DNA from: Betaproteobacteria bacterium | Lineage (GTDB): Bacteria > Pseudomonadota > Gammaproteobacteria > Burkholderiales > SG8-39 | Direction: 5' to 3' | Assembly (NCBI GenBank): GCA_005883665.1 | Contig: VBDE01000082.1 | Span: forward strand, 1 to 40,000 | DNA length: 40,000 bases | In this document: in pieces, positions 13,722 through 22,417 of the stretch | Position numbering within the stretch: position 1 is the first letter of the stretch | Layout: the number at the start of each line of letters is the position of its first letter | Made by a program: the position numbers and the translations under genes | Notes under the pieces: generated by a model | The model's database searches: none | Told to the model about the DNA's origin: nothing | Seen by the model: the letters and a program-made list of their open reading frames with translations, nothing else

Positions 13722-15776
13722 ATGAATGCGGCGATCGCCGGCTATCGCGCGGTGCTGGCGGAACAGCCCGACTATGCGCCGGCCCAGCATCTGCTCGGCG
13801 TGCTTCTGCGCGACCGCGGGCAACGCCGCGAGGCGGAGCAAGCATTCGAAGCCGCGCTCGCCGCAGCGCCGGCCTATCCGGAGCCGCGCATCGCCCTGGC
13901 CAACCTGTATCGCGAGAATGGACGGGCGCGCGCGGCCGGCAAGCTCTGCGTCGAGGGTCTCGCGCTCATGCCGAATGAGGTGTCGCTGTGGCGCGCGCTC
14001 GGACAGGCGCGGTTTGCGCAAGGCCGCGGGCGCGGGGCTTGTCAGGCGTTCAGGAACGCACTCAAGCTGGCGCCGGCGGACGGCGAGACGCATTACAACG
14101 AGGGTGTGGCGCTCCAGATGTTGCATCGGCGCGGTCTCGCGTTGCGCGCTTATCAGCGAGCGCTGGCGCTCTCGCCTGAGCTGATCGCGGCCGACTTCAA
14201 CATCGGCGTGATCTTTCGCGAGCAGGGTCGCGCACAGGCTGCGATCAGCGCGTTCGAGCACGTTCTTACGCGCGACCCTCGGCACGTCGCCGCGCACAAG
14301 GCGCTCGCCGAGACACTGCTAGGCGCCGGACGGATCGACGACTGGTTGAAGGCATTCGACCGCTTCGAGGCCGCGTGTCCCGACGCACTCCCGCTCGCCG
14401 TAATGGCGCTCGAGGCCTGTCAGTATCGAGGTGATTTCGCTGGGCTCGATCGCTATCTCGAGCGCCTGGAGCGAGACGAATTCAGGGCGGCGGGCGACAC
14501 GGAACTTGCCGACTGCCTGGAGGAGTTGCTCTATCTGCTGCTGTTCTTCGACGTCGATCCGGAGTGGCATCTGTCGCTGTACAAGCGTTACGATGCCGTG
14601 GCGGGGCGCGTCTACGGTCGCCCGTCGCCGCTGCCGGAGGAGCGCCGGCCGGGAAAGATCCGCGTCGGCTACCTCTCGGGGGACTTGCGCAGCCATGTCA
14701 TGGGCAAGATGATGTGGTCGGCGATCGAGCGCCACGACCGGGAGCGCTTCGAGCTTTTCTTCTACTCGCTCTCCACCGCGAGTGACGAATGGACTGCGCG
14801 CTATCGCGGGCTTTCCGAGCATTTCGAGATCATCGCAGAGCTCTCGGAAAGAGAGGCAGCCAAGCGCATCGCTGCCGACGATCTCGATCTGCTGGTCGAT
14901 CTGGCCACCAACACGGCGGGCGCGAAGCCGGGCATCCTGGCGTTGAAGCCTGCGCGCGTGCAACTCACGCATGTCGCGAGCGCGGGGGTGGTCGGCCTGT
15001 CCGCCGTCGACTTCAAGCTGACCGACGCCTATGCCGACTTGCCCGAGAATCAGCAGTTCCAGCTCGAGACGCTGCTGCCCATGGAGGGCTGCGTCTATCC
15101 CTATGGGCATGTCGCGCCTGCGCCTGAGCACCCGTTTCATCGTGAGCGAATTGGCATCGCTGCGGACAGGATTGTGATCGGCGGCTTCGTCAATCAGCTC
15201 AAGCTCTCGCGGCGTTGCCTCGCGCTGTGGCGCGAGATCCTGGAGCGTGTTCCCAACGCTATCCTCGCCGTGTCCCCGCGCTCTCCCGAGCACCGCGTGA
15301 TCTACGGACGGCTCTTCTCCGCGGCCGGCATCGCGCATTCGCGCGTGTGCGTGGTGCCGCAGGGGCGCGACGACGCGGAGAACCAGGCTCGCTACAACAT
15401 CGTCGACTTCGTGCTCGATCCGATGCCCTTCGGCAGCGCCAACGGCAGCTTGGAGCCGCTCGACATGGGCGTTCCAGTCGTCACGCTTGCCGGACGCAGG
15501 CACGGTGAACGCTGCGCTTACAGTATTCTCGCCAACCTTGGCGTGATGCAGACTGTTGCTCACAGCGGCCGCGAGTACGTCGAAATCGCGGTCCGGCTCG
15601 CGACCGACGCGGCGTTTAGGACCGAGGTCGCCGCCGCCATCTGCAACGCCCTCGAGCACTCGGCGCTGACCGACATGGATGCGCACACGCGGCACCTCGA
15701 GCGGGCTTACCTGGAGGCGCTCGAACAACGCTATCCCGCGGCGCTTCACGCCGTGCGCGATGGGACTGATGGCTGA
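13722..15776 (+). CDS. TPR-GT41 glycosyltransferase (SPINDLY/OGT type)
   Basis: Protein of 684 residues: about six TPR units over residues 1-220, a helical linker and a complete GT41 catalytic region from about residue 308. Lobe 1 has RVGYLSGDLRSHVMG with His325 at the place of the conserved OGT catalytic-site His. Lobe 2 has GGFVNQLKLS with Lys494 at the place of the nucleotide-binding Lys, then DPMPFGSANGSLEPLDMGVP and the late GERCAYSILANLGV helix. Family members move GlcNAc, fucose or glucose from nucleotide sugars onto Ser/Thr or Asn of proteins in the cytoplasm; donor and target here are unknown. ATG 13722 is the only start in this frame after TGA 13647, yet the TPR helix clearly extends upstream, which supports a frameshift with the previous frame. 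It overlaps the next gene by 8 bases. Confidence 0.88.
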   Translation: MNAAIAGYRAVLAEQPDYAPAQHLLGVLLRDRGQRREAEQAFEAALAAAPAYPEPRIALANLYRENGRARAAGKLCVEGLALMPNEVSLWRALGQARFAQGRGRGACQAFRNALKLAPADGETHYNEGVALQMLHRRGLALRAYQRALALSPELIAADFNIGVIFREQGRAQAAISAFEHVLTRDPRHVAAHKALAETLLGAGRIDDWLKAFDRFEAACPDALPLAVMALEACQYRGDFAGLDRYLERLERDEFRAAGDTELADCLEELLYLLLFFDVDPEWHLSLYKRYDAVAGRVYGRPSPLPEERRPGKIRVGYLSGDLRSHVMGKMMWSAIERHDRERFELFFYSLSTASDEWTARYRGLSEHFEIIAELSEREAAKRIAADDLDLLVDLATNTAGAKPGILALKPARVQLTHVASAGVVGLSAVDFKLTDAYADLPENQQFQLETLLPMEGCVYPYGHVAPAPEHPFHRERIGIAADRIVIGGFVNQLKLSRRCLALWREILERVPNAILAVSPRSPEHRVIYGRLFSAAGIAHSRVCVVPQGRDDAENQARYNIVDFVLDPMPFGSANGSLEPLDMGVPVVTLAGRRHGERCAYSILANLGVMQTVAHSGREYVEIAVRLATDAAFRTEVAAAICNALEHSALTDMDAHTRHLERAYLEALEQRYPAALHAVRDGTDG

Positions 15777-18021
15777 CATCGCAACGGCGTCCGCCGGGAT
15801 CGAGCGTGCGCGGCGGCGCCTCGCCGCAGGCGACCTTGCCACGGCGCGCAGCGAAGCCGAGGCGATCGTCGGCGGCGCTGCCGGTAGCGAAGAACGTTGC
15901 GCGGCGCATCTCGTCCTCGCGGTTTGCTGCGACAAGGCTGGTGATGCGGCCGCAGCGCTCGAGCACACGCGCGCGGCCGTAGACAGCGCGCCGGGAGATC
16001 CGGTCGCGTACTACGCTCACGCCGAGCAGCAGGAGGCATCCGGCGACAAGGCCGGCGCAATCGCGAGCTTGCGCCGCGCGATCGAGATCGAGCCGCGCTT
16101 TGCGCGCGCGCTTCGCTACCTCGGCATTCTCCTCGGGGAGACCGGCGACGCCGAGGGGGCGATCGCAGCCTTGGAGGAGGCGCTCTTAATCGAGCCCAAT
16201 CACTCGCGCGCCTGGAACAATCTCGGCAATGCGCAGCGCACCCTCGGCCAGCTCGCAGAGGCGGAGCGCTCGTTCGCCCGCGCGCTCGCGTTGCAGCCGG
16301 ACTATGCGCTCGCCGCCGCCAACCTCGGCGAAGTCCTGCGCGACCAGGGCGAAGTCGAGCGCGCCGAGACCACGCTGCGCGCGGCGCTCGCGCGGCAGGC
16401 GGGAGGCCCGCCTTTCCGGGCCCAGATCGTGCTGCTCGCGGGGCTTTTGCGCGAGCGCGGCGCGCTCGACGAAGCGGAGAAGTTGTATCGGCAGGCGATC
16501 GAACTCGCGCCGCGCGAATCGGGCGGGCAATGGTCGAGCCTCGCCTGGGTGTTGAGCGAGCGCGGGGCGATGGCCGCGGCGCGCGACGCCTATGCAACCG
16601 CGCGGACGGTCGATGCGACCGACCTCCGGAATCTGCTGGGCAAGCACTTGACGCTGCCGATGATCTACGCCGATACGGATCACCTCGCCGCAGAGCGCGC
16701 GGGCTTCGCTGCCGGGTTGAGTGCGCTCCAACATGAGCTACCCGCGGCCGCAGCGGCGCTCTCCGAGGAAAAGCTCCTCGACGGCTTTCGCTGGACCAAC
16801 TTCTTCCTCGCCTATCAGGGGCAGGACGACCGCGCGCTGCAAGCGGCGTACGCGCGCCTGGTGGCGCAGGCGATCGACGCCGGCGCTTCGCGATGGAGAC
16901 ACCGGATCGAAGCACGACCCGTCACCGGACGGCGGCTGCGCGTCGGCTTCGCGTCCGCGTTCTTCCACGTCGGCACCTGCGGGCGCTATTTCAAGAGCTG
17001 GATCACCGACCTCGATCGCGAGCGCTTCGAGGTCTTCGCCTACCATCTCTACCCGGGCATGGACGAGATCGCGAGTGCAATCGCGCAGCGTGCCGATTGC
17101 TTCCGCACCTTCGCCGGCATGCGCGCGCGACCATCCATCGTCGCGCCGGCGATCCGCGCGGACGAGCTCGATGTTCTCGTCTACCCCGAGCTGGGCATGG
17201 ATGCTTGCAGCTTCGCGCTCGCGGCACTGCGGCTTGCGCCGCGGCAGTACGCAGGCTGGGGTCATCCCGTGACCACGGGCCATCCGACGATCGACGCGTT
17301 CGTGAGCTGCGATGTCATGGAACCGCAAGGCGCCGAGGCGCATTACACCGAGGCGCTCGTGAAGCTTCCCGGCATCGGCACGCGCTACGAGCCACTGACG
17401 ATTCCGGACGACGCGAGCCGCGCGCGCTTCGGCTTGCCCGAGGATCGAAAGCTGCTGCTCTGTCCGCAGTCGCTGTGGAAGATCCATCCCGACAACGACG
17501 CGTTGTTCGCGGAAATCCTCGCGGCGAATCCGAACGCGTTGCTCGTGCTGTTTGAGGGCCGCTATCCCGCCGTGGGTGAGCAGTTCATGCGCCGGCTCAC
17601 GCGCGTATTGAGCGAGCATGGGGTCAGCGCGCCCGAGCGCATCCGTGTGCTCCCTCAGGTCGGGCACGACGATTATCTTCGGATCAACCTCGTGTGCGAC
17701 GCGATGCTGGACACGATGCACTGGTCGGGAGGCAACACGAGTCTCGACGCGCTCGCCTGCGGCCTGCCGATGGTCACGCTCCCCGGAGCGTTCATGCGCG
17801 GACGGCAGAGCGCGGGCATGTTGCAACTGCTGGGGATAGCAGAGCTGATCGCGCGCGATCGAGCAGATTACCTCGCGATTGCCGCGCGGCTCTGCCGTGA
17901 TCCCGCGTGGCGCGTCGACCTTTCCAGGCGCATCCGCGCCGGGCAGGCGCGCCTGTTCGATGTCCGCGATGCCATCGCCTCGCTCGAGACCTTGATTCAG
18001 ACCGGCGCATTGCCGGCGTGA
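15769..18021 (+). CDS. TPR-GT41 glycosyltransferase (SPINDLY/OGT type)
   Basis: Protein of 750 residues from ATG 15769, which overlaps the previous stop by 8 bases and has GGGA just upstream; ATG 15760 is nearly as good. Residues 1-300 are TPR units (AWNNLGNAQRTLGQLAEAER is typical). The GT41 region starts near residue 385 with RVGFASAFFHVGTCGRYF, His400 in the catalytic position. Lobe 2 has LLCPQSLWKIHPDND with Lys571, then MHWSGGNTSLDALACGLP and a GRQSAGMLQLLGI helix. All expected landmarks are present, so it should be an active transferase on a protein or glycan acceptor. The linker differs from its neighbours, so this is an older paralogue and not a recent copy. Its last 25 bases overlap the end of the convergent minus-strand GT41 gene. 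Confidence 0.88.
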   Translation: MADIATASAGIERARRRLAAGDLATARSEAEAIVGGAAGSEERCAAHLVLAVCCDKAGDAAAALEHTRAAVDSAPGDPVAYYAHAEQQEASGDKAGAIASLRRAIEIEPRFARALRYLGILLGETGDAEGAIAALEEALLIEPNHSRAWNNLGNAQRTLGQLAEAERSFARALALQPDYALAAANLGEVLRDQGEVERAETTLRAALARQAGGPPFRAQIVLLAGLLRERGALDEAEKLYRQAIELAPRESGGQWSSLAWVLSERGAMAAARDAYATARTVDATDLRNLLGKHLTLPMIYADTDHLAAERAGFAAGLSALQHELPAAAAALSEEKLLDGFRWTNFFLAYQGQDDRALQAAYARLVAQAIDAGASRWRHRIEARPVTGRRLRVGFASAFFHVGTCGRYFKSWITDLDRERFEVFAYHLYPGMDEIASAIAQRADCFRTFAGMRARPSIVAPAIRADELDVLVYPELGMDACSFALAALRLAPRQYAGWGHPVTTGHPTIDAFVSCDVMEPQGAEAHYTEALVKLPGIGTRYEPLTIPDDASRARFGLPEDRKLLLCPQSLWKIHPDNDALFAEILAANPNALLVLFEGRYPAVGEQFMRRLTRVLSEHGVSAPERIRVLPQVGHDDYLRINLVCDAMLDTMHWSGGNTSLDALACGLPMVTLPGAFMRGRQSAGMLQLLGIAELIARDRADYLAIAARLCRDPAWRVDLSRRIRAGQARLFDVRDAIASLETLIQTGALPA

Positions 18022-20126
18022 TCGCTCCAGAGGCGCTCCATGGCGTCCTCGAAGTCGCGCGCATAACGGGCCATGTCGAACAACGGGTGCGTCGCGCGAT
18101 TGGCGGCGAGTCGCGCGCGATAGCTCCGGAGCAGCTCGGGTCGGCTCGCCAGCTCGAGCGCACGCGCTTCGTACTGCTCGAAATTCTCCGCGACGAGCTC
18201 GGGGAGGCCGATGGCCTCCAGCTGGCTGCCGGCGATGCGGCTCACCATGGTCTCGCCGGCGCAGGTGAGCACCGGCAATCCGGCCAGGAGCGCATCGTTG
18301 GCCGTGGTGTGTGCACCATAAGGATACGTGTCGAGAAAGAGGTCCGCGGCGGCGTTGCGCGCCACGTGCTCTCCGACTTCGACTCTCGGCGCGAAAACGA
18401 GTCGGGCCGGATCGATGTGCGCCCGCGCGGCTTCGCGGCGCAGGTTCGGCATGACTTCGTCGCTGGTCCCGAGCAGCCACAGCACGCTTCCGGGCACCGC
18501 GGCGAGCAGGCGCATCCAGAGCGCAAACACGTCGGGCAGAATCTTCGGCGGGTTGCTGAAGCAACAGAACACGAAGCCGGAGTCCGGCAAGCCGCAGGCG
18601 GTACGCGAGGGCGGCGGTCCCGCCGGCAGGCGCGTCGTGTCGCTGGGGAAAGCCATGTGCGGCATGTACAGCGGCTGCTCGCTGTAGAAATGCCGTAAAT
18701 GTTCGGGCACGGTAAAGCGATCGGTGAAGATGTAGTCATACCACGGCGCGCCCATGGTGCCCGGGAAACCGATGCAGTTCACCTGGATCGGTGCAGGGCA
18801 AAGGGGAAAGATGTCTTCCCGGCCGTTGAGCGTGTAGCCGTTGCGGTCGAGGAGAATGGCAATCCGGTCCTCTCGGATGCGCTGCGCAATGCGGGCTGCC
18901 GGCTCTTTGCTGACATCGGCGAAATGCTCGAAAGCCGTCCGCGCCCGGCGCTCGAACGGATTGTCGTCGTGGCGCCGGAGACTGTAGGCGAACATCTCCA
19001 GGCGGGCGCGATCGATCTTTTCCCAGAACTCGAGCGACAGGTGCATCGTCGGATGATCGTGCATGTTCGCGGTCACGAAGGCGACCCGCAGCCGCTCGCG
19101 CGGACCGCGGCGCACGGTCGGCCGCGGCGGCAACGGGCCCTTCGCGATGGTGCGCGCCCAGCGCTGCGCGGCGCGAAGCTGCGCGAGAGGCGAGAGCGGC
19201 ATCGCGAGTATCGCGAACGGCAGGACAGGAAACTCTGTGTTGGCGTCCTCGCTCTCGAGACTCTGCCGAAGCCGCGCGAACAACTCGGCGAGCCCGTCCC
19301 AGGCGCAGCGCTGCTGCCGCGTATGCGCGAGTTGCGACAGCGCGTAGCGATTGCCCGGGTCGAGCTCGAGCGCCCGGCGCAGCGCAGTGTCGGCCTCCGC
19401 GAAGGAGCGCTGCTGTATGTATAACGTGCCCAGATGCAGATACACCTGCAAAGCGTCGGGATCGAGCCGTGCCACTTCGCGATAGCTGTCGATCGCGCCG
19501 GCGATGTCCTGCGTCCGGTTCTGCGCCATAGCGCGGCGTATCCATACGGCAGCCGGCAGATCGCGCCGGATGGTGAACAGCTTCTCGTAGACCGCCACCG
19601 TTTCGTCGAACGCTTCGCGAACCGAGAGTACGTTGGCGAGGTTGGCGAGCGCATCGGCGTGCTGCGGCTGTGCTGCCAACACTTCCCGATAGCACCTTTC
19701 GGCGCGTTGCGCGTCGCCGCGCGCTTCGAGCGCAAGCCCAAGGTTGTTGAGCACGCCGGGGTGACCGGGGGCACGCTCGAGCGCGCGCTCGAAATAATCG
19801 ATCGCGGCCTCGTGCTCGCCGCGCTCGCGCAGGCGGTTGCCGAGGTGGAACAGTGCCTCGGGGTGACCCGGATCGAGCGAGAGCACCTCCTGCCAGGTGG
19901 CTTCCGCAACGGCGAGCTCCCCGCGAGCGAAGCTCTCTTCGGCTTGCCGCAGCAGAGCGTCGATCGCGTTGATCGCTGCGCCAGCGGATGCGTCAGTGGG
20001 CGGCGGCGCTACTGATCTCGCAACCGTTGCCGTTGCCACTTTCCCGAGCGCGCCATGGCAGTCTTTGTAGCGCCTGCCGCTACCGCACGGACACGGCGCG
20101 TTGCGCGCGATCGCGGAGGTGCTCAC
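17997..20126 (-). CDS. SEC-C/TPR/GT41 glycosyltransferase
   Basis: Protein of 709 residues. GTG at 20126 is chosen because it overlaps the upstream gene's stop as GTGA and places the SEC-C motif at once at the N-terminus; the longer frame from ATG 20168 only re-reads the previous gene. The zinc-binding motif CPCGSGRRYKDCHG spans residues 12-25. About seven TPR units follow (HPEALFHLGNRLRERGEHEA, HPGVLNNLGLALEARGDAQ). The GT41 region begins near residue 345 with RVAFVTANMHDHPTMH, His358 in the catalytic position, LDRNGYTLNGRE, and lobe 2 Lys528 in CFSNPPKILP, then DTYPYGAHTTANDALLAGLP. SEC-C motifs are known from the SecA C-terminus, where they bind zinc and partner proteins; here the role may be recruitment of a target (inference). 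Second gene of a coupled pair. Confidence 0.88.
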   Translation of the reverse strand: MSTSAIARNAPCPCGSGRRYKDCHGALGKVATATVARSVAPPPTDASAGAAINAIDALLRQAEESFARGELAVAEATWQEVLSLDPGHPEALFHLGNRLRERGEHEAAIDYFERALERAPGHPGVLNNLGLALEARGDAQRAERCYREVLAAQPQHADALANLANVLSVREAFDETVAVYEKLFTIRRDLPAAVWIRRAMAQNRTQDIAGAIDSYREVARLDPDALQVYLHLGTLYIQQRSFAEADTALRRALELDPGNRYALSQLAHTRQQRCAWDGLAELFARLRQSLESEDANTEFPVLPFAILAMPLSPLAQLRAAQRWARTIAKGPLPPRPTVRRGPRERLRVAFVTANMHDHPTMHLSLEFWEKIDRARLEMFAYSLRRHDDNPFERRARTAFEHFADVSKEPAARIAQRIREDRIAILLDRNGYTLNGREDIFPLCPAPIQVNCIGFPGTMGAPWYDYIFTDRFTVPEHLRHFYSEQPLYMPHMAFPSDTTRLPAGPPPSRTACGLPDSGFVFCCFSNPPKILPDVFALWMRLLAAVPGSVLWLLGTSDEVMPNLRREAARAHIDPARLVFAPRVEVGEHVARNAAADLFLDTYPYGAHTTANDALLAGLPVLTCAGETMVSRIAGSQLEAIGLPELVAENFEQYEARALELASRPELLRSYRARLAANRATHPLFDMARYARDFEDAMERLWSDHAGNAPV

Positions 20127-20372
20127 GAAGCGATGGACGAGGGCATGGGCGAGGAGCGATTTTCCCACGCCGCCTGCAGCAGATCATCGAAGGCGTGGGT
20201 GAAGCGCGCCATGTCGAAGAGTGGACGGTTGGCGCGGTTGGCGGCGAGCCGCGCGCGATAACGGGCGAGCAGCGAGGGCTCCCGCGCCAGCCTGAGCGCT
20301 AGCGTTTCGTAGTCGGCCAGGCTGGTGGTCACCAGCTCCGGCAGCCCGATGGCGCGAAGCTGGCTGCCGGCC
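20040..20372. repeat. direct repeat unit, partner at 22333-22664 (about 90% identical)
   Basis: The DNA running from the SEC-C codons across the gene junction and back into the GT41 C-terminal codons is repeated in the same order at 22333-22664. Long identical runs occur around the GTGA junction and the LADYETL codons. The right-hand copy lies over the stub of a third paralogue. It shows that the array grew by tandem duplication and gives a substrate for further deletion. Confidence 0.8.
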
Positions 20373-22417
20373 ACCCGGCTCGCCATGGTCTCGCCCGCAC
20401 AGGTCAGCACCGGCATCCCCATGAACAGCGCGTCATTGGCGGTGGTGCCAGCGTTATAGGGTGTGGTGTCGAGAAACAGATCCGCGTGCACGTGGCGTGC
20501 CAGGTGCTCGGGCAGGCTCACGCGCGGGGCGAAGACAAGCCGCGCCCGATCCACTCCGCGCGCGGCCGCCTCGCGACGCAGATTCAACGCGGCGGTTGCG
20601 TTTGCCGGCGCGAGCCAGAGCACGCTTCCAGGCAGCGCCGCGAGCAGCCGCATCCAGATGGCAAAGACCTCGGGCAGGATCTTGTAGCTGGTGTTGAAAC
20701 AGCAGAACACCAACCCCTGCTCGGGCAGCGCGCATTCTCCGCGCGTGGGCGGCCGCTTCGCCACCGCGCGCTTGGCGTCGCTCGGACAGTAGCAATCGGG
20801 CAGATACAAGAAACGCTCCACGAAATTCGCCTGCGCCGCGCTCGGACTCACGAAGCGGTCGGTGATGACGTAGTCGTACCAGGGCGCGCCCAGCGTGCCG
20901 AGATAGCCCAGCCAGGAGAGCTGCACCGGCGAGGGTCGCAGCGCAAAGATCTCGCTCTTCGCATGCGTGGTGTAACCGTTGAGATCGATCAGCAGCTCAA
21001 TCCCATCGCCGCGAATGCGCCGGGCGACATCCTCGGTCGCCTGCAAGCTGCAATCAACAAAGTGCTCGGGCGCCTGCGCGATGCGCTGTCCGAATGCGCT
21101 CACCTCACGCGGCAGAAGGCTGTAGGCGAAGACCTCGATGCGCGAGCGATCGATACGCTCCAGGCATTCGACCAGCAGATGCCCGACGGCATGATCGCGA
21201 AGGTCCGAGGAGACGAATCCCACTCTCAAGCGCGCTCCCGGCGTACGTGGACTGGTCGCTGCGGGCAGGCGTTTTGATGCCAGCCGTGCGGCGATTTGTT
21301 GCGCCCAGCGCCGGGCGGCAGCCAGCTCGAGCTCCGCGCCCAACGGCGTCGCGAGCAGCGGGAGCGGGACTGCATTGTACTGCTCGCGTGGCTTCTCGTC
21401 GGCGATGAGTGCACGCAGCCGCGCGAAGCTCTCCTCCAATCCGTCCCAGGCACACCTGTGCATTCGGCCGTTAGTGAGCATCGTGAGTGCATAGACGTTA
21501 TCGGGATCGAGCTCCAGCGCACGGGTGAGGGGCGCTTCCGCTTCGTCGTACTTCTCCTGGACGATGCACATCGATCCGAGGTCGATCTGCGCGTGGAGCT
21601 GATCTGGCGCGAGGCGCACCGCTTCGCGAAAACTCTGCTCGGCGTCCGCGAAGGCGCCGAGCTCGCTCAACGCAATGCCGCGCGCGCGCCAGAACTTCAC
21701 CGGAAAGTCGCGCCGGACGGCGAGCGCTTTCTCGTAGGCGAGCACTGCCTCGCGGTAGCGTTCCCGCCCCTGCAAGAGATTGGCGAGGTTGGCGAGCGCA
21801 TCGGCGTGTTGCGGCTGTGCTGCCAACACTTCCCGATAACAGGCTTCGGCGCGCTGCGCGTCCCCGCGTGCTTCGAGCGCGAGCCCGAGGTTGTTGAGCA
21901 CGCCAGGGTGGCCGGGGACGCGCTCGAGCGCGCGCTCGAAATGGGAGATCGCCACCTCGTGCTCGCCGCGCTCGCGCAGGCGGTTACCGAGATGGAACAG
22001 TGCTTCGGGGTTGTGCGGATCGATCTTGAGCGCTTCACGCCACGCCGCCTCCGCGCCGCCGGGATCACGCTTCAGGATGATCTCCCCCAGTAGGTTCCAC
22101 GCGACCACGTCGGTGGGAGCAAGCGCAAGCGCAGCCCGGCAGGTGGCATCGGCGTTCCTGCGACCGAGCGTCCACTGCACTCGCGCGCGCTCGCGCCAAA
22201 GGTCCGCGCGCTCGGGCGCGAGCGCGCTTGCCCGCTCGAGCAGTTCCAGCGCGCTCGTCGGTTCGTTGACCGCGAAACGCACTTGCGCCAGGCGCAGCAA
22301 CTCCTCGGCGGTGGTCGGCGCGGCCGCGGGTCCAGCGAGGCCGCCATGGCAATCCTTGAAGCGCCTGCCGCTACCGCAAGGACACGGCGCATTGCGCGCG
22401 ATCGCGGAGGTGCTCAC
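20123..22417 (-). CDS. SEC-C/TPR/GT41 glycosyltransferase
   Basis: Protein of 764 residues from GTG 22417. As with its downstream paralogue, this GTG overlaps a TGA (here of a decayed upstream copy) as GTGA and puts CPCGSGRRFKDCHGG at residues 12-26. It has eight or nine TPR units, two more than the downstream copy. The GT41 region begins near residue 398 with RVGFVSSDLRDHAVGH, His409 in the catalytic position, LIDLNGYTTHAKSE, WLGYLGTLGAPWYDY, and Lys579 in CFNTSYKILP; DTTPYNAGTTANDALFMGMP closes the donor site. These match OGT closely, so it should be active. It ends WENRSSPMPSSIAS, and its stop overlaps the next gene's GTG, so translation is coupled. Parts of its TPR region are nearly identical in DNA to the downstream copy. 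Confidence 0.9.
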   Translation of the reverse strand: MSTSAIARNAPCPCGSGRRFKDCHGGLAGPAAAPTTAEELLRLAQVRFAVNEPTSALELLERASALAPERADLWRERARVQWTLGRRNADATCRAALALAPTDVVAWNLLGEIILKRDPGGAEAAWREALKIDPHNPEALFHLGNRLRERGEHEVAISHFERALERVPGHPGVLNNLGLALEARGDAQRAEACYREVLAAQPQHADALANLANLLQGRERYREAVLAYEKALAVRRDFPVKFWRARGIALSELGAFADAEQSFREAVRLAPDQLHAQIDLGSMCIVQEKYDEAEAPLTRALELDPDNVYALTMLTNGRMHRCAWDGLEESFARLRALIADEKPREQYNAVPLPLLATPLGAELELAAARRWAQQIAARLASKRLPAATSPRTPGARLRVGFVSSDLRDHAVGHLLVECLERIDRSRIEVFAYSLLPREVSAFGQRIAQAPEHFVDCSLQATEDVARRIRGDGIELLIDLNGYTTHAKSEIFALRPSPVQLSWLGYLGTLGAPWYDYVITDRFVSPSAAQANFVERFLYLPDCYCPSDAKRAVAKRPPTRGECALPEQGLVFCCFNTSYKILPEVFAIWMRLLAALPGSVLWLAPANATAALNLRREAAARGVDRARLVFAPRVSLPEHLARHVHADLFLDTTPYNAGTTANDALFMGMPVLTCAGETMASRVAGSQLRAIGLPELVTTSLADYETLALRLAREPSLLARYRARLAANRANRPLFDMARFTHAFDDLLQAAWENRSSPMPSSIAS
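21779..22035. repeat. TPR-coding direct repeat, partner at 19633-19890 (about 90% identical)
   Basis: About 257 bases coding for NLGLALEARGDAQRAE, QPQHADALANLAN and flanking TPR helices are nearly identical between the two SEC-C/GT41 genes, while the catalytic halves have diverged far more (LIDLNGYTTHAKSE against LLDRNGYTLNGRE). The local identity suggests gene conversion or a recent exchange of TPR blocks. Confidence 0.75.

Noticed and set aside
14319-15968. Open frame of 549 codons on the minus strand
   Set aside because: Antisense to two TPR-GT41 genes with clear motifs; composition is Arg/Val/Asp-rich without domain.
16738-18564. Open frame of 608 codons on the minus strand
   Set aside because: It runs antisense to one GT41 gene and out of frame through another; no motif.
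20060-20126. CPCGSG motif taken as a SecA fragment
   Set aside because: SEC-C occurs in many proteins besides SecA, and here it is in frame with TPR and GT41 domains; no SecA motor domain is present.
20127-20168. ATG start adding 14 residues to the SEC-C/GT41 protein
   Set aside because: These codons re-read the upstream gene's end; the GTG overlapping that gene's stop is better supported and occurs identically at 22417.
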